This document shows, piece after piece, positions 1 through 7,755 of a stretch of DNA of 33,278 nt (the stretch's first letter is position 1; every line of letters starts with the position of its first letter). The stretch spans positions 1 to 33,278 of the forward strand of contig CAIPEB010000029.1 of NCBI GenBank assembly GCA_903863885.1, in the 5' to 3' direction. Both the position numbers and the translations under genes were made by a program. The notes beneath the pieces are model-generated. The model saw only the letters and a list, made by a program, of their open reading frames with translations. It was not told the origin of the DNA and did not search any database. The stretch comes from an uncultured Planctomycetaceae bacterium. Its GTDB lineage: Bacteria > Planctomycetota > Planctomycetia > Pirellulales > Pirellulaceae.

Positions 1-2610
1 CTGGATGGGTTTGGGAATGTACCCATCCATGCCTTCCTCGATGCATCGTTCAGCTTCGCCCTTCATCGCGTTGGCGGTCATGGCGATGATGGGAATGCGT
101 TTGCCCGAAGAGCCTTCACGCTGCCTCACGGCGCGAGTCAGCTCCAGTCCGCTCATCTCGGGCATCGAAATGTCCGTCACGATGATATCGAAACTAGCGG
201 AGGTCGCTTCCCAGAGTGCAAGAGCCTGTCGTCCGTTCGAGGCGGAAGTGACGGCGTGTCCCCGGCGACTCAGAACGCGCAAGGCCACTTCGCGGCTGAC
301 GTCCTCGTCTTCAACGAGCAGGACGCGGACGGACTGTTCGGGCGGGACGGCGGCGAGCGGCTCGCCGGCCACCTTCGAGTCCTGGCCATCCGGCGAGACA
401 TTCGCGGCGAGCGGTGAGACCGGATCGCCCTCGAGCGTCACGTGAAAATGGAAACGGCTGCCGACGCCGACCTGGCTTTCGACCCAGATCTCGCCACCCA
501 TCATGCGCACCAGTCGGGCGCAGATCGCCAGTCCAAGTCCGGTGCCACCGAAACGCCGCGTGACGGAATGGTCCACCTGTTCAAAAGCCTGGAAGATCTT
601 GTCCTGTTCGGAGGCGGGGATGCCCGTTCCCGTGTCGGCGACCACGAAATGCAGCTTCTGTTGCCTGGGGCCGAGTTGCTGCGAATCGACGCTGATGCGA
701 ACCTCTCCGCTGTCGGTGAATTTGACCGCGTTGCTGATCAGATTGAGCAGCACCTGGTTCAGTCGACCCGGATCACCGATCAGCCGGTCCGGCACGGAGT
801 CCGGTACATCCACAATGACGCTGAGACCTTTCCGCTTGGCTCGCTCGGTCAACGTCTGGACTGCCTGGTTGAGCGTCCTGCGAATGGAAAAAAGAGTGGC
901 GTCGAGTCGCAGTTTGCCGGCTTCGAGCTTCGAGAAGTCGAGAACGTCATCGACAATCGCCCGCAAGGCCTCGGTGGCGGAACGGGCCATCGACAGCTGT
1001 TCCCGCTGGTCCGGGTTCAGCGTTGTATCGAGCGTCAGTTCGATCATGCCGATGATGCCGTTGATGGGCGTGCGTATTTCGTGGCTCATCACAGCGAGAA
1101 ACTCGGATTTGGCCCGGCTGGCGGCCTCGGCCGCCTCTTTCGCGTGGGCCAGGGCGTCGCGGTCCCTCCGCAGTTCCTCTTCCGCATTCTTGCGGACGAT
1201 GAACTGGCCGACCTGATTGCCGATGCCGTCAATAATGTGCAGCAGTTCGCCGTCGGGCTCTTCTTCATCGGAGCCGAAGACCTCGAAAATGCCCCACACC
1301 TGGTCGTCGGCGAGAATCGGAAAGGCCCAGTCGCACTTCAGCCCGGCTTCCTCGGCAAGACGAGCACGCTGAGAATTCTCGCTCTGAGCGATGTTGGCGA
1401 CCCATTGAGGAGCCCGCGTGTTCCAGGACCGTCCGGGCAGGTCGTGCCCCATTGCGAACGCCATTTCGAGGTTCTTCGAACAGAACTTGTCGATGGCAGC
1501 CTCGCCGCACGACCATGTGTAGACGCAGCGGAGGATCCACGCTTCGCGATCGACCTGCCAAATCTGGCCGGCATCGCGTTCGAACTGTTCGCAAAGCGTT
1601 CGCAACAGTCGGGGCGCCGCCTGACTCATCCCGGACGATTCAACCAGAATGCGCGAAGCCTGCGACTGAGCGGCAAGCCGGCGCTGAGTCTGCCGGCGTT
1701 TCGTGATGTCGCTGCCGATCGACATGTAGCTGGTCAGCTGCCCCTGTTCATCCCGGATCGGCTGGACCTCGATTGCGACCCAGTACTTGCGTCCGTTCCG
1801 GTCGTAGTTCAAGACTTCGGCGCTGAAACCATCGCCGCGGTCGAGGCACTCCTGCATGTAACGGATGGTAGCCTTGTTGGTCCGCGGCCCCTGCAGGAGT
1901 TTTCCGGGAGTCCGGCCTTCGACTTCCGCGAGTTTGTAGCCGGTCAATCTGGTGAACCCCGAATTCACCCACTGAATCCGGTGGTGCACGTCGGTCAGCA
2001 CGACGGCATTGTCGGTGCGTTCGGCGACCATCGCCAGTCTGTTCGTCTCGGTTTCATGCTGCCGAATCCGTTCGTCCGCGTCGCGAAGCGCATCGCACTG
2101 CTGGCTCAGCTGCTGGTTGACCAGCGTCAGCTCGCCTCTCTGACGCTCCAGGTTCTCCGCAAGTTGCCTTGCGTCGCTCAGCGAGAGGTCCTTGAGCTGC
2201 AGCACCTGGACCAGATCCACGATCGGATCGTGCAACGCGAAATCGCTGAAATCCAGGCCGTGCGCGTGCATGTCGTCGATGTTCGCGAACCATGGAGAGC
2301 CGAGAAAAACGGCCGCTTCGCGATCAGGCAGTTTGAGTATCTGACCGCGCAATTTGACGCCGGTTCCCACGTGTTCCAGCACGACCAGCAGGTCGGGATT
2401 CTCGACCAGACGGTCGTACTGAAGCAGCGAGCCGGACTCGGCCAGCCGGAACATATCCGATAGTTGCGCCCCTGGGCGTGCTTCGAGAACGAGCCGAGGC
2501 AGCGATCGCCCGGTCTGCAGGATCCGCAGTAGCGAATCGAACGCAAAATGAAACGGGAACGCTCGTTGAAAAAGATCCGGAGCGAGAAAAATGTCCGTGG
2601 AGCCCGTCAT
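1..2610 (-). CDS. HNOBA-PAS-GAF hybrid sensor histidine kinase (3' end outside window)
   Basis: 870 codons are visible and the frame is open to the left edge, so the C-terminus is missing. From the ATG at 2610 the domains are: an HNOBA (haem-NO-binding-associated) domain at about residues 13-150 with the AFPFH signature of soluble guanylate cyclases and the later LGSPWFANIDD and LHD elements; a coiled coil (about 155-200); a PAS/PAC domain (about 195-305, ending near GSDITKRR); a GAF domain (about 320-455); a HisKA domain with the phospho-acceptor in SHEIRTP at His510; a HATPase with NLISNAVKF, DTGTGIP and GGTGLGL; and a receiver domain with probable phospho-Asp813 and the conserved lysine in PKPIQ at the very edge. 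No membrane segment is seen, so it is probably cytosolic. It starts 11 nt after the H-NOX-like gene, which is the natural partner of an HNOBA domain, and lies at the end of a polysaccharide operon. Domain order is seen in the sequence; the ligand is unknown. Confidence 0.93.
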   Translation of the reverse strand, partial: MTGSTDIFLAPDLFQRAFPFHFAFDSLLRILQTGRSLPRLVLEARPGAQLSDMFRLAESGSLLQYDRLVENPDLLVVLEHVGTGVKLRGQILKLPDREAAVFLGSPWFANIDDMHAHGLDFSDFALHDPIVDLVQVLQLKDLSLSDARQLAENLERQRGELTLVNQQLSQQCDALRDADERIRQHETETNRLAMVAERTDNAVVLTDVHHRIQWVNSGFTRLTGYKLAEVEGRTPGKLLQGPRTNKATIRYMQECLDRGDGFSAEVLNYDRNGRKYWVAIEVQPIRDEQGQLTSYMSIGSDITKRRQTQRRLAAQSQASRILVESSGMSQAAPRLLRTLCEQFERDAGQIWQVDREAWILRCVYTWSCGEAAIDKFCSKNLEMAFAMGHDLPGRSWNTRAPQWVANIAQSENSQRARLAEEAGLKCDWAFPILADDQVWGIFEVFGSDEEEPDGELLHIIDGIGNQVGQFIVRKNAEEELRRDRDALAHAKEAAEAASRAKSEFLAVMSHEIRTPINGIIGMIELTLDTTLNPDQREQLSMARSATEALRAIVDDVLDFSKLEAGKLRLDATLFSIRRTLNQAVQTLTERAKRKGLSVIVDVPDSVPDRLIGDPGRLNQVLLNLISNAVKFTDSGEVRISVDSQQLGPRQQKLHFVVADTGTGIPASEQDKIFQAFEQVDHSVTRRFGGTGLGLAICARLVRMMGGEIWVESQVGVGSRFHFHVTLEGDPVSPLAANVSPDGQDSKVAGEPLAAVPPEQSVRVLLVEDEDVSREVALRVLSRRGHAVTSASNGRQALALWEATSASFDIIVTDISMPEMSGLELTRAVRQREGSSGKRIPIIAMTANAMKGEAERCIEEGMDGYIPKPIQ

Positions 2611-2621
2611 GGATCGGCCGC

Positions 2622-2987
2622 CTACCCCAAGGTCCAACGCAACAAGAACACATCGTGGTCCGCGCCCAATTGTCTTTGCTTTACGTGAGATATTTCAATC
2701 GGGGTATCAAACATCTGTCCCAGTCGCGACAGTACCAGCGGCATCAACTGAGCGTACTCGTCACACTGCGTGACACAGTGCAGCTGCAGCGACTGCCTCG
2801 ACACTTCGGTCAGAGAGAACTGCGGAATATCGAGTCCGGGGAACACCATTCTAGCTCGGGCGCAGAGGTTTGGCGCGTTTTTCAGGAATTCCGGGAGCGA
2901 CTTGCCGTAGGCGGCCAACAAGCTCACGTTCTTCTCGGAAACGATTTTGAGCATCCAGTGCTCGCTGTCCGCGGCCTCGTTCGCCAT
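2622..2987 (-). CDS. Degenerate, N-terminally short H-NOX (HNOB) domain protein
   Basis: A 121-residue protein that aligns with the C-terminal subdomain of H-NOX haem sensors: the helix before the proximal haem ligand, the conserved proline, the region of the YxSxR motif, and an ADHDVFLLRW ending typical of HNOB proteins. In Thermoanaerobacter H-NOX the haem ligand His102 is followed 13 residues later by Pro115 and 29 later by Tyr131. Here Cys42 sits at the histidine position, Pro55 at the proline, and the tyrosine-serine-arginine triad is Cys71-Val-Thr73-Gln-Cys75. About 60 N-terminal residues of a normal H-NOX (around 180 aa) are absent. An in-frame TGA lies just upstream of the ATG and the preceding gene ends only 93 nt away, so there is no room for them. 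Haem binding as in classical H-NOX is therefore unlikely. The three cysteines could bind metal or sense thiol redox state (inference). It is followed directly by the HNOBA kinase. Confidence 0.8.
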   Translation of the reverse strand: MANEAADSEHWMLKIVSEKNVSLLAAYGKSLPEFLKNAPNLCARARMVFPGLDIPQFSLTEVSRQSLQLHCVTQCDEYAQLMPLVLSRLGQMFDTPIEISHVKQRQLGADHDVFLLRWTLG

Positions 2988-3080
2988 GCCCTTGGTCCCG
3001 TCAAATGGTCCGATGTATCGTCACGCAGCAGTTCAAGTACAGGAATGGATTCAATGGCAAACGCGGCATGTGAACCGATC

Positions 3081-4160
3081 TCAGGTCGCGCTGCCTTGCG
3101 TCAGCACGGAGCGAGGATCCGTTTCGCCGTCCTCCGCAGCCCGGACCAGCCGGGCCATCTCATGCGCGGTGACGTAGTAATACCGGAAGCTCGCATCGGC
3201 TTCGGCTCTCGATTGCAGTTCCTCGTGCAGTCGGCGCATTGGCGAACCCAGCAGCACGTCCGCGTTGGCAGGCTTTGCGCCGTGGGTGTGCAGTTTGACG
3301 AAGAACCATTCGGGACGCCCCTGCACGTGGACTCCGGCTTGCAGCCACAGATTCAGCCGTCGAGCGGCAGGAGGTCGGTCGGCGTGCAGATCGCCGTTTT
3401 CGAGCCGCGGCACCAGGCCAGACTTGCGGTCCCGCCAGTCGATAATCAGCGGTCCCTGTATCATCAACAACGTGTTTTCCGGAGCACGCTGCCCGACTCG
3501 TGCCGGAGTGCCCGTATCGTGCGACTTCGGAGCCGCGGGATCGTCGGTTGCGTAATAGATGCTGTTGAATGTCCGCGTCTGCGTGGGATCGGGAGCCGAC
3601 GGCATCGTGAAATCCGCGTAGCATCCGGTTTCCCGCAACACGGTGAGTTCGTCGTTTACACCGCACCAGCGGCCGTCGGGACGCGAATTGTCCAGCGCCC
3701 AGTTGCCGTGTATGAATCCGTACCGGATTGCTCCCAGCTCATCTCGGCGCAACAGGCCGTGCCGGTCGTGAAGCGTGTGCTTGAAGGTCTCCAGTCGGTC
3801 GCGAAGCTGCTGCGACGATTCGCCGTCGTGATGGAGGTGCACTTCGACCTCGCCCAACCCCATTCGGCAGAGTTCGCCGAGCCGGTCAAGCAGGACGGGG
3901 CGGTACTCCTCAAGCGGATAGAAGAAGGTCTGCCGCGGTTGCCGCCCGACGCTGTCCGCGATTCCCTCCACGGACCGCGGATAATCACGCATCCACCGCT
4001 CGACTCGGTCCAGGCGGACCGCATCGCTTGCGTTGCCCAGATCCGGCTCGTAATGATCCGCGACGCAAAGAAAGACATGTCGCAGGCCGCCCGGAACGGA
4101 CCGCATGCTCCAAGAAATCAGTCGTTGCACGGTTCGAAGGTCCATGCCCCTCAATCGCAC
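3081..4160 (-). CDS. Polysaccharide deacetylase-like (NodB-fold) protein
   Basis: 359 residues without a signal peptide. The protein resembles the deacetylase/glycoside-hydrolase barrel proteins found in exopolysaccharide clusters: an early DHYEP segment, a histidine-rich metal-site-like VHLHHDGES in the first third, an HGNWALDNS strand near the middle and a C-terminal KLHTHG segment. The classical TFDDGP signature is missing, so catalysis as an N-deacetylase is not certain. The start chosen is GTG at 4160 because GAGGAG lies 6 nt upstream; an ATG at 4145 is the alternative. The gene begins 13 nt after the glycosyltransferase stop and is followed by the H-NOX-like gene, so it belongs to the same transcription unit. 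A role in editing an exopolysaccharide is inferred from context. Confidence 0.75.
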   Translation of the reverse strand: MRLRGMDLRTVQRLISWSMRSVPGGLRHVFLCVADHYEPDLGNASDAVRLDRVERWMRDYPRSVEGIADSVGRQPRQTFFYPLEEYRPVLLDRLGELCRMGLGEVEVHLHHDGESSQQLRDRLETFKHTLHDRHGLLRRDELGAIRYGFIHGNWALDNSRPDGRWCGVNDELTVLRETGCYADFTMPSAPDPTQTRTFNSIYYATDDPAAPKSHDTGTPARVGQRAPENTLLMIQGPLIIDWRDRKSGLVPRLENGDLHADRPPAARRLNLWLQAGVHVQGRPEWFFVKLHTHGAKPANADVLLGSPMRRLHEELQSRAEADASFRYYYVTAHEMARLVRAAEDGETDPRSVLTQGSAT

Positions 4161-4173
4161 GGCGGTCTCCTCG

Positions 4174-5358
4174 TCATAACGCGTGCACGGGGGGAATCGG
4201 CAGCCGGCGAGTGCGATTCCAGGTGCCCGTCTGCTGATGAAGAAGCCAGCGGCCGAAGCCGACCGCCAGGGCGGCGTTCACTGCGGTGAACAGCGTCGGC
4301 AATCGAAGCACGCGGCCGATTCGCCCCGAAAACGACCAGTGGTTTCCGATCAACGCCAGGCCGTAGAAAACAACCTGAGCAGCCAGCAGGGCGCCGTATT
4401 GCACATCGCGAGCGAGCAGGATGTTGCTCAGCAGTATCGCGACCAGGAAAAACGGCGATAACCAGCGGAGGACCTTGTGCGAGAAAAAAGTGAAGGCGGT
4501 CCAGCCGAAACGCGGGTGCATCAGCGGCCAAAGCCTGGCCAGCGCCTGGAAACCGCCCGCACCGATTCTGGCGCGCCGGCGAAACTCTGCGTGAATGTCC
4601 GGCGCGGTCTCTTCGAATGCGATCGCGTCGCGATCATAGGCAATCCCGCATCCTGTACGCAGGCGAGCCAGCAGGGGAATCGTGAAGTCGTCGATCAGCG
4701 TGTCGCTCGGGATCTGCTGATAAACGCTGCGGCGAATCGCGTAAATGGCACCGTTGGCGCCGAGCACGCCTCCCAGATAACCTTCGCAGCGTTTGATCAG
4801 GTTCTCGTACTTCCAGTAGAAGCCATCAGCGTTGCGGCTCCCCTGCGAGTCGTACAGTTCGAGTTTTCCGCACACGGCGCCGATCTTCGAATCCTGGAAC
4901 CACCGCGCCAGTCGTCTTGCCGCCATCCGGTCCATCATCGTGTTGGCGTCCGAGAGCATGACGATTTCGCCGCGGAGTCGATTGATCGCATCGTTCAGCA
5001 CAGTCGACTTGCCCCGATTCTGGGCAAACGCCAGGAGGACCACCTCTCGCCCCGCAAACCTTTCCACGATCTCGTTTGTACCGTCGGTGCTGCCGTCCGA
5101 AGCGATGACGATTTCCAGCTTGTCACGCGGATAGTCCAGCGCCAGGGCGTTCTGAATGCGCTCCGAGATCACATCCTCTTCGTTGTGCGCCGCGATCAAC
5201 AGGCTCACGCTCGGCAACGTCTCATCCGCGGGGTCCGCCGGAACCTGCTTGCGCCCGAATACGCGCGACAGGACATAAATCAACAGCGGGTACGCCACGT
5301 AGTTGTAGGCCAACAATAGAATCGAAATCCAGAAGATCGCTTTCAACGCGGTTTGCAT
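4174..5358 (-). CDS. Family-2 membrane glycosyltransferase
   Basis: 394 residues from the ATG at 5358, which is preceded by AGGGGA and begins MQTALKAIFWIS, the first of the hydrophobic segments. An in-frame extension to 5586 exists, but it would cross the sigma-54 promoter and encodes low-complexity sequence, so it is rejected. The protein has one N-terminal membrane helix, a GT-A domain with LIAAHNEE, a DGSTDGT nucleotide-binding turn, a SDAN metal-site variant at Asp137, LIDDFTIP at residues 221-228 and a RARIGAGG acceptor-loop segment. Several C-terminal membrane helices follow. This is the layout of processive or membrane-bound GT2 enzymes such as hyaluronan/poly-GlcNAc synthase relatives, acting at the inner membrane on nucleotide sugars. 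It is the first gene after a perfect sigma-54 promoter. The sugar specificity cannot be read from the sequence. Confidence 0.92.
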   Translation of the reverse strand: MQTALKAIFWISILLLAYNYVAYPLLIYVLSRVFGRKQVPADPADETLPSVSLLIAAHNEEDVISERIQNALALDYPRDKLEIVIASDGSTDGTNEIVERFAGREVVLLAFAQNRGKSTVLNDAINRLRGEIVMLSDANTMMDRMAARRLARWFQDSKIGAVCGKLELYDSQGSRNADGFYWKYENLIKRCEGYLGGVLGANGAIYAIRRSVYQQIPSDTLIDDFTIPLLARLRTGCGIAYDRDAIAFEETAPDIHAEFRRRARIGAGGFQALARLWPLMHPRFGWTAFTFFSHKVLRWLSPFFLVAILLSNILLARDVQYGALLAAQVVFYGLALIGNHWSFSGRIGRVLRLPTLFTAVNAALAVGFGRWLLHQQTGTWNRTRRLPIPPVHAL

Positions 5359-5419
5359 GAGATTCCCCTGGCAAGGCCTCGATTTGTTGGTGTCGGTCCG
5401 CGTGCTCACTGGCGGACGG

Positions 5420-5435
5420 TGCAAGATTCGTGCCA
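5420..5435 (-). promoter_or_regulatory. Sigma-54 (RpoN) -24/-12 promoter
   Basis: On the minus strand the sequence reads TGGCACGAATCTTGCA, an exact match to the consensus TGGCACG-N4-TTGCW, with GG and GC ten bases apart. Transcription would start near 5409, giving a leader of about 50 nt before the ATG at 5358. It would drive the glycosyltransferase, deacetylase-like, H-NOX-like and hybrid-kinase genes. The NtrC-type regulator at 21362-22762 is the only visible candidate activator. Confidence 0.8.
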
Positions 5436-5529
5436 AACGGGCGGTTGATAATGCGATGTCCCGTGAACCCGGCGGATTTCCGTCTGTTTCGGGCCCTTCT
5501 TTTTCATCCCGGCCCTGGGGGGGCGATGG

Positions 5530-5558
5530 ATCGACGTCGATACTTGGCCTTCCCAAGT
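5530..5558. promoter_or_regulatory. Candidate enhancer site: two adjacent dyads
   Basis: A 12-bp perfect palindrome ATCGACGTCGAT (5530-5541) is followed at once by ACTTGG-CCTTC-CCAAGT (5542-5558). They lie about 95-140 bp upstream of the sigma-54 promoter, the usual position for activator binding. The function is inferred from position only. Confidence 0.35.
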
Positions 5559-5797
5559 CCGGAAAGGTATACGGTCCGGTCTGCACCGAACGGTAAAAGC
5601 TTCAGCCTGTCTTGGTTGGAGTTTGGAGTCCATTCTGTATGGTGTGCTCTGGTGAATTTGGACATGCCCTACGGATGTATCGCCCGAGCAATCGTGCCAA
5701 ATGTGGTCACACGCAAGGAAAATCCAGCCGAGGCCCCCGATAGGGCTGTGTTCACCCACGTCTGAAAACTGATTAGCGGCCAGCAGCATCATACGCG

Positions 5798-6472
5798 TCA
5801 ATTCTCACCCAGAGCGGCAAAATCCAGCCCTGCCTTGCGGAGGTACGGAACAATTTCGTCCAGCGCGGCCGCTGTGTGTGGCGCTGTGTCGTGAAACAGT
5901 AGAACGTCGCCTCCGGATATCGGGTTCTGCTGAACCCAGTCAATCACCTCTCGGGCGGTCGATGCGCGGTAGTCGCGAGGGTCCCGATTCCAAAGCACGA
6001 TGGTGCGACGGTCGGCCCAAAGTCGCCAGAGTTTGCCGACGGTCAGCTTGCCGAAGGGTGGTCGAAACCAGGGACTGGTAATGCCTAGAGTCTCGCGAAG
6101 GACGGCATCCGTCTCGTGGATTTCGGACATCAGCTGTCGGGCGTTCACCTGTTCGGGGCGATGATGGTAATAGGTATGTCCGCCGATGGCATGTCCCATT
6201 TCGGCAACGCGACGGAGCAGATTGCGATGCGCCGCGGCCTGCTGGCCGACAACAAAGAAAGTTGCCTGGACCGAGTACTTCTGCAGAACATCCAGAACTT
6301 GAGTCGTTCGCACGGGGTCAGGGCCGTCATCGAAGGTCAGGTAAACGCTTCGGGACTTTTCGCTTCCCCGCACGAAAAGTCGATGCTTCGGCACGACCCG
6401 TTGCAGTCCGCCCAGCGCCGCCTGTCGCCACGGGCTCTTCCGCTCAACGCCGCCGGACATCGGCTCATCCAC
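5798..6472 (-). CDS. NodB-type polysaccharide deacetylase
   Basis: 224 residues, a complete carbohydrate-esterase family 4 domain. Motif 1 is TFDDGP (residues 46-51, with the metal and catalytic aspartates), motif 2 is the HxxxH metal pair at His99/His103, motif 3 is RPPFG, and the LFHD motif lies near the C-terminus. Such enzymes remove N-acetyl groups from N-acetylglucosamine-containing polymers using a divalent metal. No signal peptide is seen, so it either acts in the cytoplasm on lipid-linked precursors or is exported by an unrecognised route. The GTG at 6472 is chosen because GGGAG lies 6 nt upstream; ATG at 6460 is the alternative. It overlaps the preceding glycosyltransferase by 8 nt, which indicates translational coupling. 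This is the last gene before the sigma-54 intergenic region. Confidence 0.93.
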   Translation of the reverse strand: MDEPMSGGVERKSPWRQAALGGLQRVVPKHRLFVRGSEKSRSVYLTFDDGPDPVRTTQVLDVLQKYSVQATFFVVGQQAAAHRNLLRRVAEMGHAIGGHTYYHHRPEQVNARQLMSEIHETDAVLRETLGITSPWFRPPFGKLTVGKLWRLWADRRTIVLWNRDPRDYRASTAREVIDWVQQNPISGGDVLLFHDTAPHTAAALDEIVPYLRKAGLDFAALGEN

Positions 6473-7649
6473 GGGAGTCTCCCTTTTGGGTCGGGTTCTT
6501 CAGTCGCTCAGCGAGCGAGGCAACTTGTTGTGCGAATTGGGGCAGCGTCTGCGGCCGGTCGCATTCGGGCACGTGCAGTTTCTCGCTCAGCGCGGCGGCA
6601 ATCGCCTGAGCGAATTCTCCCGGGCTGTTCGGCGGCACCAGGCGAGCCGACGCACTGCTGCCGATCTCGCTGACGCCGCCCACGTTGGTGGAGACGAACG
6701 GTGTGCCGCATGCCAGGGATTCCAGAAGCACATTCGGCACGCCCTCCGAGCGGCTGGAAAGCAGGGTCAAGTCGGCCGCGCGAAACCAGTCACCCAATTG
6801 ATTGTGCGGTACCGTGCCGACGATCTTCACGTGGTCGGCCAGTCCGCGCTGGCTGATTTCTTCGGCGACAACGGAACGGAGCGGTCCGTCGCCGACCAGG
6901 CACAACTGGAAATCGGGCAATTGCGATCGCAGCAGATCGCATGTGGCCAGCAGCGTGCCGAGGTCCTTGACCGGCACCATGCGGCCTACCCAGAGCAGGA
7001 TGGGGCGATCGTCGGGCAGGTCCAAAGCCCGCCTTGCCGCGGCGCGATCGCCGGGCGAAAAGACCTCGCCTTTTACGCCTCGTCGCAGTTGATGGACCCG
7101 GTCAGCCGGAACTCCAAGCGCAACGATCTTTGCCACCAGATCGCGGCTTACGGCCACAACTGCCGAGGCTCGATCCAGCGCGGCTTGAATGCACCTGCGG
7201 CGCCTCGGGTCGCGGGTGAGCAGCAGCACGTCGGATCCGCCGACCATGACGATGCTCGGGATTCCCAGGAGTCTGGCCAGCCGCACGGCCGCTTCGCCAT
7301 CGGGATGCGCCCAATAGCTGAGGACGCAGTCGGGGATTGCCCCCCGCCGGATGCGCCGCAGCGTGCCTCGGAGCGACCACCATAAGAACGTGCCGTACCA
7401 GTGCCTGAGAACGCCGGGCGTATAGTAGAAGCGGGGATGATGGACGGTCAGTCTTTCCACGTGCAGCGTCCGACGCCACGGTTGTCGGGGATTCGCGGCG
7501 CGCTTGCGCAATTCGTCAAGCCAGGCGATCGGTGCGACGACCTCCACCGTGTGCTCGTGCGACAGGGCGTCGAGCAGATCATAGTTGAACGTCGCCTTGG
7601 TCGGCTCGCAGGCGTTGGGGAACTCGTTGCTTAAGAACAGGAGTTTCAC
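6465..7649 (-). CDS. Family-4 (GT-B) glycosyltransferase, TuaC-like
   Basis: 394 residues starting at GTG 7649. The N-terminal Rossmann half begins KLLFLSNEFPN and includes the VVAVSRDLVAK and LRRGVKGEVFSPGD segments typical of GT4 enzymes. The C-terminal half carries ILLWVGRMVPVKDLGTLL and the donor-binding SRSEGVPNVLLESLACGTP (E-x7-E) motif. These retaining enzymes add a sugar from a nucleotide donor to a growing lipid-linked chain at the cytosolic face of the membrane. Overall it resembles TuaC-type proteins of teichuronic acid and exopolysaccharide clusters. It overlaps the downstream deacetylase. Upstream, 106 nt separate it from the acyltransferase gene, with a small GC hairpin in between. 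Confidence 0.93.
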   Translation of the reverse strand: MKLLFLSNEFPNACEPTKATFNYDLLDALSHEHTVEVVAPIAWLDELRKRAANPRQPWRRTLHVERLTVHHPRFYYTPGVLRHWYGTFLWWSLRGTLRRIRRGAIPDCVLSYWAHPDGEAAVRLARLLGIPSIVMVGGSDVLLLTRDPRRRRCIQAALDRASAVVAVSRDLVAKIVALGVPADRVHQLRRGVKGEVFSPGDRAAARRALDLPDDRPILLWVGRMVPVKDLGTLLATCDLLRSQLPDFQLCLVGDGPLRSVVAEEISQRGLADHVKIVGTVPHNQLGDWFRAADLTLLSSRSEGVPNVLLESLACGTPFVSTNVGGVSEIGSSASARLVPPNSPGEFAQAIAAALSEKLHVPECDRPQTLPQFAQQVASLAERLKNPTQKGDSRG

Positions 7650-7728
7650 AGCGGTGCCTTACGGTCGGTTCCGTCGGGTCACTGACGAACACCCCAAGGG
7701 TATTTTCGTCGCGGTACGGGACAGCTTT

Positions 7729-7743
7729 GCGCGGATGCCGCGC
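7729..7743. other. Small GC-rich hairpin between two genes
   Basis: GCGCGG-ATG-CCGCGC forms a 6-bp stem just after the stop of the acyltransferase gene. On the minus strand no U tract follows, so it may stabilise or separate transcripts rather than terminate them. Confidence 0.3.
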
Positions 7744-7755
7744 GTCGTTTCTTTC

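Larger units (their letters stand above)
5359..5797. other. Intergenic region with sigma-54 promoter and upstream dyads
   Basis: 439 bp with no convincing gene on either strand. On the minus strand it carries a perfect -24/-12 promoter (5420-5435) about 50 nt ahead of the glycosyltransferase start, and two adjacent dyads (5530-5558) at the distance where enhancer-binding proteins usually bind. A shortened promoter-like copy at 5687-5699 has the wrong spacing. Nothing else was recognised. Confidence 0.6.

Noticed and set aside
442-2463. Long open frame (673 codons) on the plus strand
   Set aside because: It is antisense to the hybrid kinase, whose HNOBA, PAS, GAF, HisKA, HATPase and receiver motifs are all clear on the minus strand. 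The plus-strand translation has no domain.
2478-4289. Long open frame (603 codons) on the plus strand across three genes
   Set aside because: It spans two gene boundaries of the minus-strand operon and shows no domain; the minus-strand genes are supported by motifs and ribosome-binding sites.
5566-5572. GGTATAC motif recurring at several places (5566, 21288, 21311, 33124)
   Set aside because: A 7-bp motif around a 6-bp palindrome is expected a few times in 33 kb by chance; only the close pair at 21287-21317 was kept, at low confidence.
5359-5586. N-terminal extension of the family-2 glycosyltransferase
   Set aside because: It would translate through the sigma-54 promoter and gives a Pro/Asp/Arg-rich segment not found in the family; ATG 5358 has a good ribosome-binding site.
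5687-5699. Second sigma-54-like site TGGCACGATTGCT (minus strand)
   Set aside because: The -24 block is perfect, but GG and GC are only seven bases apart instead of ten, so RpoN should not use it.
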